This document shows positions 1 through 10,212 of a DNA stretch of 64,000 bases, in pieces. Source of the stretch: Saprospiraceae bacterium (GTDB lineage: Bacteria; Bacteroidota; Bacteroidia; Chitinophagales; Saprospiraceae); assembly GCA_016711125.1 (NCBI GenBank), contig JADJTQ010000008.1, forward strand, positions 186,001 to 250,000, read 5' to 3'. The first letter of the stretch is position 1, and each line of letters starts with the position of its first letter. The notes below the pieces were generated by a model. It ran no database searches and had not been told where the DNA came from. It saw only the letters and a program-made list of their open reading frames with translations. Both the position numbers and the translations under genes were made by a program.

Positions 1-212
1 AAGAAAAGATAACTCATGTTGCAATGTATTTAGGCGATGGCAAAATAATCCATGCCAGTGATCGAATACAAATTGAGAGTCTTAAAAGAGGGGATCCTGA
101 TTTTACCGAAAAAAGACTAAAAACGATGGTCAGGGCTAAAAGAATGTTGAAAAACATTGGAGAAAATGGTGTTAAAAAATTAGCCGAGCATCCTTCTTAC
201 GCCGCTGATTGA
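1..212 (+). CDS. NlpC/P60 (C40) peptidase, C-terminal fragment
   Basis: Only the C-terminal 69 residues are in the window; the frame is open from base 3 to the TGA at 210-212. The segment HVAMYLGDGKIIHAS is the second conserved block of NlpC/P60 cell-wall hydrolases: the His of the Cys-His catalytic set, then a strand with GDG and a second HAS. The family cleaves gamma-D-Glu to diamino-acid bonds in peptidoglycan peptides or related substrates, usually outside the cytoplasmic membrane. The catalytic Cys and any signal peptide lie upstream of the window. The tail after the domain is basic (RAKRMLKNIG) and unremarkable. Family assignment is good; the substrate is unknown. Confidence 0.75.
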   Translation, partial: EKITHVAMYLGDGKIIHASDRIQIESLKRGDPDFTEKRLKTMVRAKRMLKNIGENGVKKLAEHPSYAAD

Positions 213-336
213 CAGGGAGCTTCTTTTGACTTAATTAAATTTTAATTAATGGTCAGAATTTCTGGCCTCTCAAAAATATTTTGATAAAAAATCAAACCCA
301 GTAAATACGGCGAAGACGCAATAAATTTCATACTTT

Positions 337-1040
337 TTGCCAATGAATCCGATCGTACAAATTTCACTTGATATCATTGATCTGGCTGAGGCCTTACAAA
401 CAGCGGAGATTGCCCTTGCTGCCGGGGTAGATTGGTTGGAGGCCGGCACACCTTTGATCTTAGCTGAAGGAATGCATGGGGTCAGGGCGTTGCGGAGCGA
501 TGGCCCGAGGTACCGATTGTAGCTGATCTTAAGACCATGGATGGTGGTTGGCTGGAGGCGCAAGTAATGGCAAAAGCAGGTGCTACTCACGTCGTTGTGA
601 TGGCTCGTGCACATCCGGAAACTATCAAGGAAGTAGTTAAAGCTGGTAAAGATTTTGGTATCTCGGTCATGGGTGATAATTTAGGTTGCGATGACATGGT
701 CGCCGCTGCCAGGATGCTGGAAGACCTCGGCTGTGACTATATCATTCATCATATTGGCTACGATGAAAGACGCGGCATCGCTGCGCAGGGTCGTAGGATG
801 CCAAGTCCGCTTGATCAGCTTCGTGACATCGTCGCGGCTGTTAATGTGCCTGTGCAAGCAGTGGGAGGCTTAACTATCGAACAAGCCATAGATACCCCCA
901 AATATGGTGCGCCCCTGGTGGTGCTTGGTGCACCGCTTACCGTCGATGCTGATAGTTTTAAGACAGCAAGTGGCGATCTTGGCAGTATTTTGAAACACAT
1001 TTGTGATAAAGTGCATAGTTATGGAACCAGCAGTAGTTAA
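337..1040 (+). CDS. Hexulose-6-phosphate synthase / 3-keto-L-gulonate-6-phosphate decarboxylase-like protein (frameshifted)
   Basis: Orotidine-5'-phosphate decarboxylase-superfamily (beta/alpha)8 barrel. Two frames together give one protein of about 234 residues, normal for the family. Frame 1 runs from ATG 337 and is lost at about 494-500; frame 3 then continues to 1040. Restoring one G after TTGCGG gives a continuous ...LRERWPEVPIVADLKTMDGG..., with the superfamily D-x-K-x-x-D signature (DLKTMD). Later blocks MGDNLG, HIGYDERR and AVGGLT also fit. The enzyme would act on a phosphorylated keto-sugar. The end overlaps the next gene by 38 bp, and a dehydrogenase and a sugar isomerase follow, so this is a small sugar-catabolic operon. 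The single-base loss may be sequence error. Choice between hexulose phosphate synthase and keto-gulonate phosphate decarboxylase is not possible from sequence alone. Confidence 0.75.
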
Positions 1041-2040
1041 TTATTCAGAAGAAAAATACAGCGTAGATCTACGGCAAATTGCCAGACCTACCATCGGAGA
1101 TGAAGATGTGTTGCTCATGGTCGAAGCAGTAGGAGTGTGCGGTAGTGATTTACATCAATGGACCTCCAATCATAGCTGGCCGGTCAATTATCCGGTGGTG
1201 TTAGGTCATGAGTTTTCCGGCACCATTGTCTCTTTAGGCAAGCGCGTAGAAGGTTGGGCAGTAGGTGACCGGGTAGTTAGCGAGACAGCAGCGGTCATTG
1301 ATGCCAATAGCCCGATGACCCGGCAGGGTCTTTACAATCTGGATCCATCACGTAAGGGATTTGGATATGGTGTCGACGGCGCCATGACTAAATATGTGCG
1401 GGTTCCTTCTCGGATACTTCACCGGGTACCCGATTCACTTTCGCTGATCAAAGCCGCACTTACCGAGCCCTGTTGTGTTGCCTACAGCGCAACGGTGGTT
1501 AATGTCTCCATCAAACCGGGAGATTATATCCTGGTCCTGGGTCCTGGCCCAATCGGCTTATTGTGTGCAGCTATGGCTAGACTGCAAGGTGCTATCGTCG
1601 GTGTGGCAGGGCTTGAAAACGACCGGGAAAGACTAAAAATAGCACAGGCATATGGTTGTGATGTTTTGATCAATGATGCTGAAGCGTGGGCCCGGCAAGG
1701 TGATGGATTAGGGGCCGATGGTATCATCGATGCAGCTGGTGTATCAGCGACTTTGAAAATTGCCATGAATTTGGTAAGACCCAATGGCTGGATTAGTAAA
1801 GTAGGCTGGGGCCCTCAACCCCTCAACTTTTCTTTAGATCCTCTGGTCCAAAAGAATGTGAGACTTCAAGGCAGCTTCAGTCACAATTGGCCAATCTGGG
1901 AAAGAGTGATCAGACTTCTCTCTACCGGTCTGTTAAATATCGATCCGGTCATCGGCGGTGAGTGGGCATTGGAAAACTGGAAAGACGCTTTCGAAAAGAT
2001 GCATTCCGGCGAGATTGTCAAGGCCATACTAAGACCTTAA
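1003..2040 (+). CDS. Zinc-type medium-chain alcohol/polyol dehydrogenase
   Basis: 345-residue MDR-superfamily dehydrogenase (sorbitol/threonine-dehydrogenase type). The GTG at 1003 gives the usual N-terminus (MIKCIVMEPA...); an internal ATG at 1021 would remove the first strand. Visible motifs are CGSDLHQW with the catalytic zinc Cys, GHEFSG with the catalytic His-Glu, and the Rossmann motif LGPGPIGLLCAA for NAD(P). The loop that normally carries four structural-zinc cysteines (after VVSETAAV) has none, so this member probably lacks the structural zinc. It overlaps the upstream keto-sugar phosphate enzyme by 38 bp and ends 2 bp before the downstream isomerase, so translational coupling is likely. 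It probably oxidises or reduces a sugar or polyol in the same catabolic route; substrate unknown. Confidence 0.85.
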   Translation: MIKCIVMEPAVVNYSEEKYSVDLRQIARPTIGDEDVLLMVEAVGVCGSDLHQWTSNHSWPVNYPVVLGHEFSGTIVSLGKRVEGWAVGDRVVSETAAVIDANSPMTRQGLYNLDPSRKGFGYGVDGAMTKYVRVPSRILHRVPDSLSLIKAALTEPCCVAYSATVVNVSIKPGDYILVLGPGPIGLLCAAMARLQGAIVGVAGLENDRERLKIAQAYGCDVLINDAEAWARQGDGLGADGIIDAAGVSATLKIAMNLVRPNGWISKVGWGPQPLNFSLDPLVQKNVRLQGSFSHNWPIWERVIRLLSTGLLNIDPVIGGEWALENWKDAFEKMHSGEIVKAILRP

Positions 2041-2042
2041 GG

Positions 2043-2922
2043 ATGCCGAAATTAGCAGTATTCCCTAAGGCTTATATGGATCCACTGTGTGTCGATGGTT
2101 CCATGAAGCTACATGAGTGGATCAAGCTGGCTGCGAGCCTGGAGGTTGACGGTCTCGAGTTTTATTCGGGTTTTTTAGAGTTGCAAGATCCAGCCAGTTG
2201 GGGTGAATTTAGATCGATGGCCAATGATCATGGCATGGAAATTCCGATGTTATGTTGTTCCCCTGATTTTACCCATCCTGATCCTTCCTTTCGCAAAGCA
2301 CAAATAGAGCTTGAAAAAAAGTGGATCGATCTGACTCATGCTTTAGGTGGTTCATACTGCCGGGTACTCTCCGGACAAAAAAGACCAGAGGTCACCCGTG
2401 AAGATGGTATCAACTATACGGTAGAGTGCATCGAAGCATGCCTCCCCTATGCCAAGGAGTGGGATAACCCTGGTGATTGAAAATCATTATAAAGACAACT
2501 ACTGGACTTATCCTGAATTTGCCCAGATGAGTGATGTTTTTGCTGAATTGGTTGGCCGCATTTCTGATCCATCTTTCGGCGTCAATTATGATCCCAGCAA
2601 TACCATACTGGCAGGTGAAGACCCCCTGATGTTACTTGATCTAATCAAACATAGGGTACTCACTATGCACGCGTCTGATCGCTATCTGGCCCATGGTACT
2701 ATTGAAGAACTAAGAAAACAGGAAAACAGTATCGGCTACGCATCGCTACTTAAACATGGCGAGATCGGCAAAGGCCTCAATGATTACGATCAAATATTTT
2801 CTACCCTCAAATCAGTTGGATTTAATGGCTGGATTAGTGTAGAAGATGGAGTCGATGGTTTTGATCAGCTGCAGGGGTCGGTGGTGTTTCTTAAAAAGAA
2901 GATTTTGGAGATCTGGGGCTGA
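2043..2922 (+). CDS. Sugar phosphate isomerase/epimerase, xylose-isomerase-like TIM barrel (frameshifted)
   Basis: ATG at 2043 begins MPKLAVFPKAYMD. The frame continues to ...CLPYAKEW, is lost at about 2461-2465, and resumes one frame over as ITLVIENHYKDNYW... to the stop at 2922. A join near the GGG run (2461-2463) restores the expected E-x-G-ITLVIENH strand. Joined length is about 292 residues, typical of AP endonuclease family 2 / sugar isomerase barrels. Candidate metal and catalytic residues are in VIENH, NYDPSN, HASD and SVEDG. It starts 2 bp after the dehydrogenase stop and ends the operon. Likely epimerisation or isomerisation of a free or phosphorylated sugar in the cytoplasm; exact substrate cannot be told. 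Confidence 0.8.
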
Positions 2923-3017
2923 AATCACGAAGTGATTGATGGTCTTGAATCTGAGCTTACTCTCTGTGATTTGTTTAGAAATGAGGCAAGCCTCTATTTT
3001 CAAAAAAAGTGATGGAC

Positions 3018-4727
3018 CTAGTTTTTGATGATTTTTGATTCGATCAATCGATCTCCATCTTTCACCACAGCAAAATAGACATCAGGAGTAAGTCCTGCTA
3101 AACTGATGGTGGCTTGCATGGAGCCGTTGTTTACTTTGACCTCTTTGAGCTGATTTCCATTCTTGTCTAAGAGTGTTAGTTTTTCGATGCCCAATTTAAT
3201 CGTCTCTTTTTTGAATGCCCCATCATCACCTGCGACGTCAATTTCTATTTCATCTTCCAGCACTTCAACATATAGGTCTCCAGTAGTAGGGTTTGGGTAG
3301 AAAGAGTAATAGCCGCCAGTATGGAAGATAGTTACGTTTTTAGATAAGGGTCCACAAGTTGAAGTAGCGGTAGATATATTATAGGAGATCTGTCCATTGG
3401 TAGATAAAGTGAGTGATAAACTCTTCCCATTATTATATGTATACCAGCTTCCCGAGCCACTAGTTTTAGTCCAGGTAAAAGAAGTGGCTCCGGGAGCATC
3501 GATGTTAGCAGATACAGCCGTGGAGGACACTGCATGGCTTGTACCCAGGGGTGTCGATACTCCACCGGAGATGACGGTTCCTGTGATGCCGCTAGAGAAT
3601 GTGAATGATTTGGAATTTGATTTCGACGTGGTGTTATACTTCAAAGTAAAAGAGATAGAACCTGTGCCTGAATTGGATGAACTATTTGAGGCTATTTGTG
3701 CATCTGGACCACAGCCACTACTCAAGATGAGTTTATTGGAGGGAGTGCCTGACCAACTGGGCTCAGCCCCAAAAGGATAATTGGTAACTTCATAGAGCTG
3801 ACCTGATGTATTTAAACAGGTGGCACCACTGATTGAAGGAGTCAACTGGGCAGAAGAAGTAGCACCTGTTGAGACATAGTCTTTAACACCTTTAAAATTA
3901 CGCCATATTGCATGGTGCATTCTATGAATTTGACATAGCGTGAAGGCATCGTTGGATCCTTCGTACCCCATTAAATTATTTGTCCCATACAAGAGAGCTT
4001 GGACATCGTTACATTTGCCGGTGTTCCAGTTTGGATGGGCAAGTGATAATACATGTCCAATTTCGTGTGCGATTGTCTGTGCCGGTTGCCATGTATTGCG
4101 GCTACCATTTACTATATCATTATATTTGTCATCAAGATCTGGGTAGAATACAAGTTGATCATTGTCATTGTTTACATATGGAGCCCAGCCAATACTATTA
4201 TTATCACAATTTCCAGAAATGATATTTAAACTAGTTGTTTTGTATGGAAATGATTTGTTCTGAATATTAGTCCACATCGCATCTTTGTAGGAACACGTAA
4301 TATGCTGATATGCCCAGCCTAGGTCATCATTCCAAAAATAGATGCCAGTAAGTTGAATCCTAATTCGAGTATCAGAATAATAGGGTGAATTAGAAGTTCC
4401 ATCATAGGGAGAGGGATTAGAAAATCTAGATGCAATCTGGTCAGCAATTGCGGTGATGTATGATCTTGTTGACTGGTCATCCGGAAGTCCAGCTGAACCG
4501 TTTGAGGGACGAAAAATATGAAATGTGATTCTTAATGTTTTAAGAGGGGTACTTGCCATATTGTCGACTACGTAGTCTTCCCAATCGTCGCAGCCGTTCA
4601 AAGAAGAATAACTATATCCACATCCTATTCCTGTACCGGTACCACACATTGGAGTTTGACCTTGAAGTGTACTGTTCAGAAATGGCATTAGTGCTAGAAT
4701 CCCAACTGATCTAATAAGATTTTTCAT
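3018..4727 (-). CDS. Secreted zinc metalloprotease with T9SS type A sorting domain
   Basis: 569 residues. A signal peptide (MKNLIRSVGILALMPFLNST, cleavage near residue 24) is followed by a zincin domain with HEIGHVLSLAH at residues 221-231, that is HExxHxxxxxH, the metzincin/M43-like zinc site. Residues 290-480 are a Ser/Thr/Gly-rich linker resembling Ig-like or PKD-like repeats. The last 85 residues (FYPNPTTGDLYVEV ... LDKNGNQLKEV ... PDVYFAVVKDGD) are a type A Por-secretion C-terminal sorting domain, which directs transport by the type IX system and surface attachment or release. It overlaps the upstream gene by 4 bp (ATGA) in the same direction, so the two are an operon. Substrate unknown; a surface or secreted protease is likely. 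Confidence 0.88.
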   Translation of the reverse strand: MKNLIRSVGILALMPFLNSTLQGQTPMCGTGTGIGCGYSYSSLNGCDDWEDYVVDNMASTPLKTLRITFHIFRPSNGSAGLPDDQSTRSYITAIADQIASRFSNPSPYDGTSNSPYYSDTRIRIQLTGIYFWNDDLGWAYQHITCSYKDAMWTNIQNKSFPYKTTSLNIISGNCDNNSIGWAPYVNNDNDQLVFYPDLDDKYNDIVNGSRNTWQPAQTIAHEIGHVLSLAHPNWNTGKCNDVQALLYGTNNLMGYEGSNDAFTLCQIHRMHHAIWRNFKGVKDYVSTGATSSAQLTPSISGATCLNTSGQLYEVTNYPFGAEPSWSGTPSNKLILSSGCGPDAQIASNSSSNSGTGSISFTLKYNTTSKSNSKSFTFSSGITGTVISGGVSTPLGTSHAVSSTAVSANIDAPGATSFTWTKTSGSGSWYTYNNGKSLSLTLSTNGQISYNISTATSTCGPLSKNVTIFHTGGYYSFYPNPTTGDLYVEVLEDEIEIDVAGDDGAFKKETIKLGIEKLTLLDKNGNQLKEVKVNNGSMQATISLAGLTPDVYFAVVKDGDRLIESKIIKN

Positions 4728-5646
4728 TGCTTTATGATTTTAAAGGTGGACAATTTAGAGTTGATTTCTAGTTGGATAAAATAGAGACCTGGTACAAGTC
4801 CGATTAGGTCAATTTCACCTGAAGTGTTTACTGTTTCGACTAGATGGTGCATGGCATCGAATATTCTCACTCGATACAAAGGTCCTTTAAAGGAAGAAAT
4901 TATATTAATGGTTTGATGGGCCGGATTGGGCTGTAGCGTTAGATCAGGGAATGGATTATAGATAGACTCTAGTGCGATATCGCATTGATCTTGGTTGAAG
5001 TCAGCTTGGATGATTGAGTCCGAGTAGTTGCAAAGAATGTCTACACATTCTCCATCGCAGAAGAATAATATTGTTGGGAGAAAGAAATGCTGGGTATTGC
5101 CGATTTGTTCAATTATAGGCCCACTAAAGGAGAATGCGGAGAATGGTTCGAGTTCTCTCGTATCTAAGGTCCGAAGACGTTCATTCCCCACGATTATGGA
5201 TCCAGTGTCAACTACTTGCAAATAGATCAAACTATCTCCCTCATCGGGATAATAGAGAGGTTCTAGAATTTTGATTGTATCGCCAATTTTGCCCCCATAT
5301 AGTATAGTAGAGTAAAGGCCTGTAGTTCTTGATGGAAATAAAAGATGGAGTCACCGGACTGATGAATATACTGATCCGGAAAAACTAAGTCAAATCCATC
5401 TTGATAGTCCGGAACAGTACTCTTAAGAATTCTGGCTGAGACACCAGCAAGGACAGTATCTTTTGTTGAAGTAAAAACAAATGTCTTGTTATTTGGATTG
5501 CTGACACCGATATTATATATATATCGCCACTCAGCACCCATGGGAGCCCACTCAGGCCTACTATTCTGAGCAGAAATGGAGGTCAGCACGACCAAGGAGG
5601 AAAGGATACATTGGGAAAAGACCATAAACTGCGATATGCCTTTCAT
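4724..5646 (-). CDS. T9SS-exported protein of unknown function with type A sorting domain (frameshifted)
   Basis: Starts at 5646 with a signal peptide (MKGISQFMVFSQ..., cleavage after ISAQ). The frame is lost at about 5285-5298, in a stretch with a C5 run and an A4 run as read on the two strands. One added base gives MGAKIGDTIKILEPLYYPDEG and continues to 4724, making about 307 residues. The middle region (APMGAEWRYIYNIG, STKDTVLAGVSARIL) is common in Bacteroidota exported proteins. The C-terminal 75 residues (LQPNPAHQTINII ... LVPGLYFIQLEI) are a type A T9SS sorting domain. The stop overlaps the start of the metalloprotease gene by 4 bp. Function unknown; surface-located or secreted. Confidence 0.75.
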
Positions 5647-5861
5647 AGTATGTTGATTATGTTTAGAAAAAAATAGGAGAAGTGCGTACGTAAGTCAATG
5701 TATCATAATGCAGCATGTAGTGCAATGATTCATGTCAACTTTAACAATTAAAATCTAAAAACTGAAGAGTGGGAGCAGGAGGACCCGCATGTAAACCTTC
5801 TTAATTTAATGCATATGACACGTACAGTACGTATTATACGTATAAAAATAGATAAACTCCC

Positions 5862-6126
5862 CTACCCTATTTCTTCAGCATGAGTTTTGGTGATTAACTC
5901 TGCAATCAGATCAGCTTTTGAATAGTCTTTTTGTTGTAGATCAAGCCGACGTTTTGCAACCAACTGATCAGCTTTGAAAAAGATGTCATCACTTATCAAG
6001 GTGGTAAACTTCTTTCGATTGGCTTTTTTGGGAGGCCGACCAGGGCTCTTCTTCAGTGGTTGTTTTTTTCGGAATAGTTGGTGGGTCTATCTGAATGGGT
6101 TTGCCCTCACGTAATCTAGATTTCAT
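5862..6126 (-). CDS. Small basic DNA-binding protein, ribbon-helix-helix-like (frameshifted)
   Basis: Reading leftward from ATG at 6126, about 87 residues are coded if one A is removed from the A7 run at about 6067-6073 (T7 on the plus strand). The N-terminus is basic with an AT-hook-like KSPGRPPKK, then KFTTLISDDIFFKADQLVAKR and DYSKADLIAELI. A short strand followed by two helices ending in a leucine/alanine helix is what a ribbon-helix-helix regulator or plasmid-partition accessory protein looks like. It stands alone between the T9SS genes and the divergent cytochrome-like gene. No close named family is recognised. The frame disruption and small size limit confidence. Confidence 0.5.
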
Positions 6127-6297
6127 GATGTGATAAGTTTATTGAGTTCACTCAACCAGATGGTGAGATTCAGCTTAGCAGGATGTGGTGAATTTTCGAA
6201 AACCGGATGATCGGTAACTATCCCCAACACCTTTACCAAACAACCAAAGCTGCAAATCAGTGAATAATTCCTATTTTTAAGCAAAGGAGTTGTTTTA

Positions 6298-8775
6298 ATG
6301 ATGAAATCGATTTTTCAATGGGGTAGATTTTGGAGTGTTACAGTTATTGGGCTGGTTGTCAGCGGGCTCCTGTACCTAACAATCGTTACTCAAAGAGAAG
6401 ATGCAGTAACGGGAGAAGCTCATGCTCATTGGGTTGCCGGCGATGAATTATCGATCGATCAGCTCGATCAGTTGAATATTGACCTACGATTGTTATTTGC
6501 AGAAAAATGCTATAAATGCCACAACAGTGTCAAACACAAGGCTGCATTAATTCTCGACACGAAAGATGGGATTTTTGAAGGAGGTGAAAATGGGGAAGTC
6601 ATTGTACCCGGCCATAGCGATGATAGTGAAATGATTCGACGTCTCAGGCTCTCATCAAGAAATGAAGATGCCATGCCCCCGGAAGGAAAACGGCTATCGA
6701 AAGATGAAATTGAATTAGTCAGTTTGTGGATTGATCAAGGTGCCCACTGGGCGGATACTACTTTAAAGCTATTCCGGGAGGCTCCCCTTGAACTGGTAAA
6801 ACCCACACTACCTGCAAATAAACCTGGTTATTCAAATCCCGTTGATCTCTGGGTCAACGATTATTTCCAACAAAATAAAATAGAGTGGCCGAAATTAATC
6901 AGCGACCAAAGATTTATTCGAAAGATTTATTTGGATATGATTGGTCAATTGCCAGATCCATCCGCAATCGAAAAATTTGTCACTAATAATGACCCCCAAA
7001 AATACAGTCAGCTTATTGACCAATTATTGGACGACGATAAAAATTATACCATCCATTGGCTGAGTTTTTGGAACGATCTCCTGCGCAACGATTATACCGG
7101 TACCGGATATATCACCGGTGGCCGGAAGCAAATTACCGACTGGCTTTATTGTGCCATTTATGATAACTTACCCTATGACCAGATCGTCAAAGAATTGGTC
7201 AATCCCCGGGAAGAATCAGAAGGATTTATTGCCGGCATCCAGTGGAGGGGGGTGGTTAATGCAAGTCAACGGATTGAGCTACAGGCTGCGCAAAATATTT
7301 CGCAGTCTCTGCTGGGGGTCAATCTTAAATGTGCGTCTTGCCACAACAGTTTTGTCAATAATGTGACATTATCGCAAGCTTATGCCTTTGCCAATGTATT
7401 TGCCGATACAACTTTGGAAATATATCAATGCGACAAGCCCACCGGAAGATTTACGAATACGGATTTTATCTATCCTGAACTAGGACCGATCACTGGCAAT
7501 AGTCCGGATGAAAGATTGGCCAGCCTTTCAACAACCATGGTTAGTCCAGACAATGGGAGACTTTATCGTACGATTGTCAATCGCATGTGGGACCGGTTAT
7601 TTGGAAGAGGGTTGGTAGGCCAAGTCGATGATATGGATCAACAGCCATGGAGTCAGGATCTGCTGGACTGGCTCGCTGCCAATTTTATTGATCAGGGCTT
7701 TGATCTCAAAGAATTACTAAAAATAATTACTACTTCCAAAGCATACAGATTACAGCCCATGGATGTGAGCTCACCAGACGACCTGTATAAAAAAGATTTT
7801 ATTTTTAAAGGACCAGTTCCACGCCGAATCTCCTCCGAACAATTTGTCGATGCATTTTCCGAAAAAATCTACCCATTTTACCAGAGTACACATTATGCTC
7901 AAAACCTACCCGCCGGCAATCCAAAATGGATTTGGCACCGTGAGATCGAAGTAGATCGTGATGTGCTGCCCAAACCAGGGGTTCGCTGGTTTAGAAAAGT
8001 ATTCGATTTAAAAACTTTCCCGGCAATTATCAACGCAGAAATTCTAATATCCGCTGATTCTGCATTTACTCTGTATATCAATGAGCAGAAAATCACCTCA
8101 GGAGACGACTGGCGTACAGTCATCAGGAAAGAAATAGATCCATCCATTTTAAGGAAGAATAATTGTATTTCGATAGAAGCGGTTAATGGAGGTTTGATAG
8201 CCAATCCTGCAGGAATCTTACTAACCCTGAAGGTAAATTACCTTGATGAAGAAATTTATATTATTAGCGACCGGGATTGGATCAGCCTTGATCAGCAACC
8301 AAATATAGATTGGCAGAAAGTCGATTTTGTTGATACGGCGTGGTCACAGGTACGATCCTTTGGTGACAAAGGATATTGGGGTTATCCGGTAGCTTTTAAT
8401 TTTCAGGAGAACCTTGATCACAAGGCGAGAGCTGCCATGGTAGCACTTGATCCTTTTTCTCTCGCACTGGGCAGGCCTTCTCGCGAAAATGTCACTACCA
8501 AGAGAGGGGATGAGGCTACTTTGCTTCAGGCGATGAGCCTTTCGAACGATGAACTATTGGCCGATAATATCAGCCGTGGAGCCAAAATATGGTTTGATAA
8601 GGAGGGAGATGATCTTCAAAAATTGAGTGATTTATTTTATCATCTGATGGGCCGAAAACCAGCCGCTTCTGAAGTGCAATCGTTGTCGTCAATCTTCAAC
8701 GTGACGACCTCACAAGAAGCCTGGGAAGACATCATCTGGTCGATCTTAATGTTACCCGAGTTTCACCTGATTTAA
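6298..8775 (+). CDS. PSD1-type protein: planctomycete cytochrome C + DUF1549 + DUF1553
   Basis: 825 residues. One N-terminal membrane segment (residues 11-30) anchors the protein. Residues 60-150 are a PSCyt1 domain with the haem motif C71-x-x-C74-H75 and the usual MPPEGKRLSKDE and WIDQGAHW blocks. DUF1549 follows (about 170-385, including ...LLDDDKNYTIHWLSFW... and a second CxxCH, CASCH). DUF1553 covers about 420-520 (VNRMWDRLFGRGLV). An inserted beta-sandwich-like region (about 545-690, KPGVRWFRKVFDLK ... ADSAFTLYIN) resembles a carbohydrate-binding jelly roll. The gene ends 13 bp before a DUF1501 gene, the standard partner. The pair is abundant in Planctomycetes and in some Bacteroidota and is linked to processing of complex glycans at the surface; the biochemical role is unsettled. 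Confidence 0.85.
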   Translation: MMKSIFQWGRFWSVTVIGLVVSGLLYLTIVTQREDAVTGEAHAHWVAGDELSIDQLDQLNIDLRLLFAEKCYKCHNSVKHKAALILDTKDGIFEGGENGEVIVPGHSDDSEMIRRLRLSSRNEDAMPPEGKRLSKDEIELVSLWIDQGAHWADTTLKLFREAPLELVKPTLPANKPGYSNPVDLWVNDYFQQNKIEWPKLISDQRFIRKIYLDMIGQLPDPSAIEKFVTNNDPQKYSQLIDQLLDDDKNYTIHWLSFWNDLLRNDYTGTGYITGGRKQITDWLYCAIYDNLPYDQIVKELVNPREESEGFIAGIQWRGVVNASQRIELQAAQNISQSLLGVNLKCASCHNSFVNNVTLSQAYAFANVFADTTLEIYQCDKPTGRFTNTDFIYPELGPITGNSPDERLASLSTTMVSPDNGRLYRTIVNRMWDRLFGRGLVGQVDDMDQQPWSQDLLDWLAANFIDQGFDLKELLKIITTSKAYRLQPMDVSSPDDLYKKDFIFKGPVPRRISSEQFVDAFSEKIYPFYQSTHYAQNLPAGNPKWIWHREIEVDRDVLPKPGVRWFRKVFDLKTFPAIINAEILISADSAFTLYINEQKITSGDDWRTVIRKEIDPSILRKNNCISIEAVNGGLIANPAGILLTLKVNYLDEEIYIISDRDWISLDQQPNIDWQKVDFVDTAWSQVRSFGDKGYWGYPVAFNFQENLDHKARAAMVALDPFSLALGRPSRENVTTKRGDEATLLQAMSLSNDELLADNISRGAKIWFDKEGDDLQKLSDLFYHLMGRKPAASEVQSLSSIFNVTTSQEAWEDIIWSILMLPEFHLI

Positions 8776-8788
8776 TCGGAGATTAATT

Positions 8789-10212
8789 ATGGCACAAAAA
8801 CAAACTAGGAGAAACTTTATAACTCAGGTAAGCTCAGCAGGTCTGGCTGCTATGGGTGCTAGCATAGGTACCTTACCTTTTTTGTCTTCTTGTCAAAAAG
8901 CCATCCGGGAATCTAAAGCAGATCATGTTATTTTACTCTGGATGGCCGGTGGCATGTGCCATACCGAAACTTTTGATCCAAAAAAATATACCCCGTTTCA
9001 AAAGGGCATGGAGAGCAAAAGTGTCTTTAGTACCTTCCCTTCGGCTCCAACGGTTTTAGATGGTATTTCCTTTAGTGAAGGTCTGGAGTCTATTGGTCAG
9101 GTGATGGACCGGGGCACGATTCTCCGTTCATACCGATCGGCCGATTTGGGTTTTATTCTCCACACGAGACATCAATATCATTGGCATACCTGTTACGAAC
9201 CACCGCAATCTGTGCAACCTCCTCATATTGGTGCCTGGATTGCCAAGGAGCTGGGTCCGGTTAATCCGGTGATGCCCCCATTTATTGATATTGGTCAGCG
9301 TCTGACCGTTGGTGAAGGAGAGGAGTTAAAGGCTTTTCACTCTGGCGGTTTTCTTGGTTCGGAGTTTGGCCCTTTTGCCATTGCCGATCCGAGCCAGGGT
9401 CTTGAAAGTGTGAGCCCGCCCAGGGGCATGGATCTACAACGATTTGAAGCCCGCAATAAATTATATCGCGAACTAATTAAAAATTCACCCTTTGAAGATT
9501 ATGCCAGCTCGTATCATCAAGAGTCAATGATGCGATCGATGGAACGCTCTTATGAGCTGCTTAAGTCGCCTGAGGTAACAGCATTTAATCTCTCTTTAGA
9601 GCCAAGTGAGTCATACAATACCTATAATACAGGTCGCTTTGGTCTTGGATGCCTGCTGGCTCGAAGGCTGGTCGAAAATGGTGCCCGTTTCATCAGTGTA
9701 ACTACTGAATACGAACCATTTTTAGGTTGGGACACGCATGAAAATGGCCATACAAGATTGGCGGGCATGAAAAAGCAAATCGACAAGCCTGTTGCTCAAC
9801 TGATTCTCGACCTCGAACAAAAAGGCCTACTCGACCGCACTTTGATCATTTTAGCCAGCGAATTTAGCCGCGACATGTTATTGGAAGGTCGGCCTGGAGA
9901 AAAAATAAAGGATCAGGTAGAAGTACCTGACCATGTTGAAGAATTGAAACATTATGGGATGCACCGGCACTTTACCGACGGCAGTACCATTCTTATGTGG
10001 GGTGGTGGGGTCAAAAAGGTCATGTGATTGGAGAAACTGCTGATGAAAGACCTTTTAGAGCAGTAACTGAACCGATCGTAATCGATCAGGTGCACCAAAC
10101 GGTTTATGATTTGCTGGGTTTAGACCCCGAAACCAATTACGTGATTGAAGGAAGGCCATTCTATACCACTCCTGACGGAAAGGGAAAGCCAATCCTTGAC
10201 CTCATGGCATAG
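8789..10212 (+). CDS. DUF1501 (sulfatase/alkaline-phosphatase-like) Tat-exported protein (frameshifted)
   Basis: The N-terminus carries a twin-arginine signal (R7-R8-N-F-I followed by a hydrophobic run ending LPFLSSCQ), so Tat export is likely and a lipidated Cys is possible. The body shows DUF1501 blocks: HVILLWMAGGMCHTETFDPK, the region around GWDTHENGH, LIILASEFSRD, and after the frame change HVIGETADERPF and LGLDPETNYVIEG. The frame is lost at about 10014-10021 (GTCAAAAAGGTC); one added base gives GGGVKKGHVIGET. Joined length is about 475 residues, normal for the family, which has an alkaline-phosphatase superfamily fold. It lies 13 bp after the PSD1 gene and is its usual operon partner. 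Substrate unknown. Confidence 0.82.
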
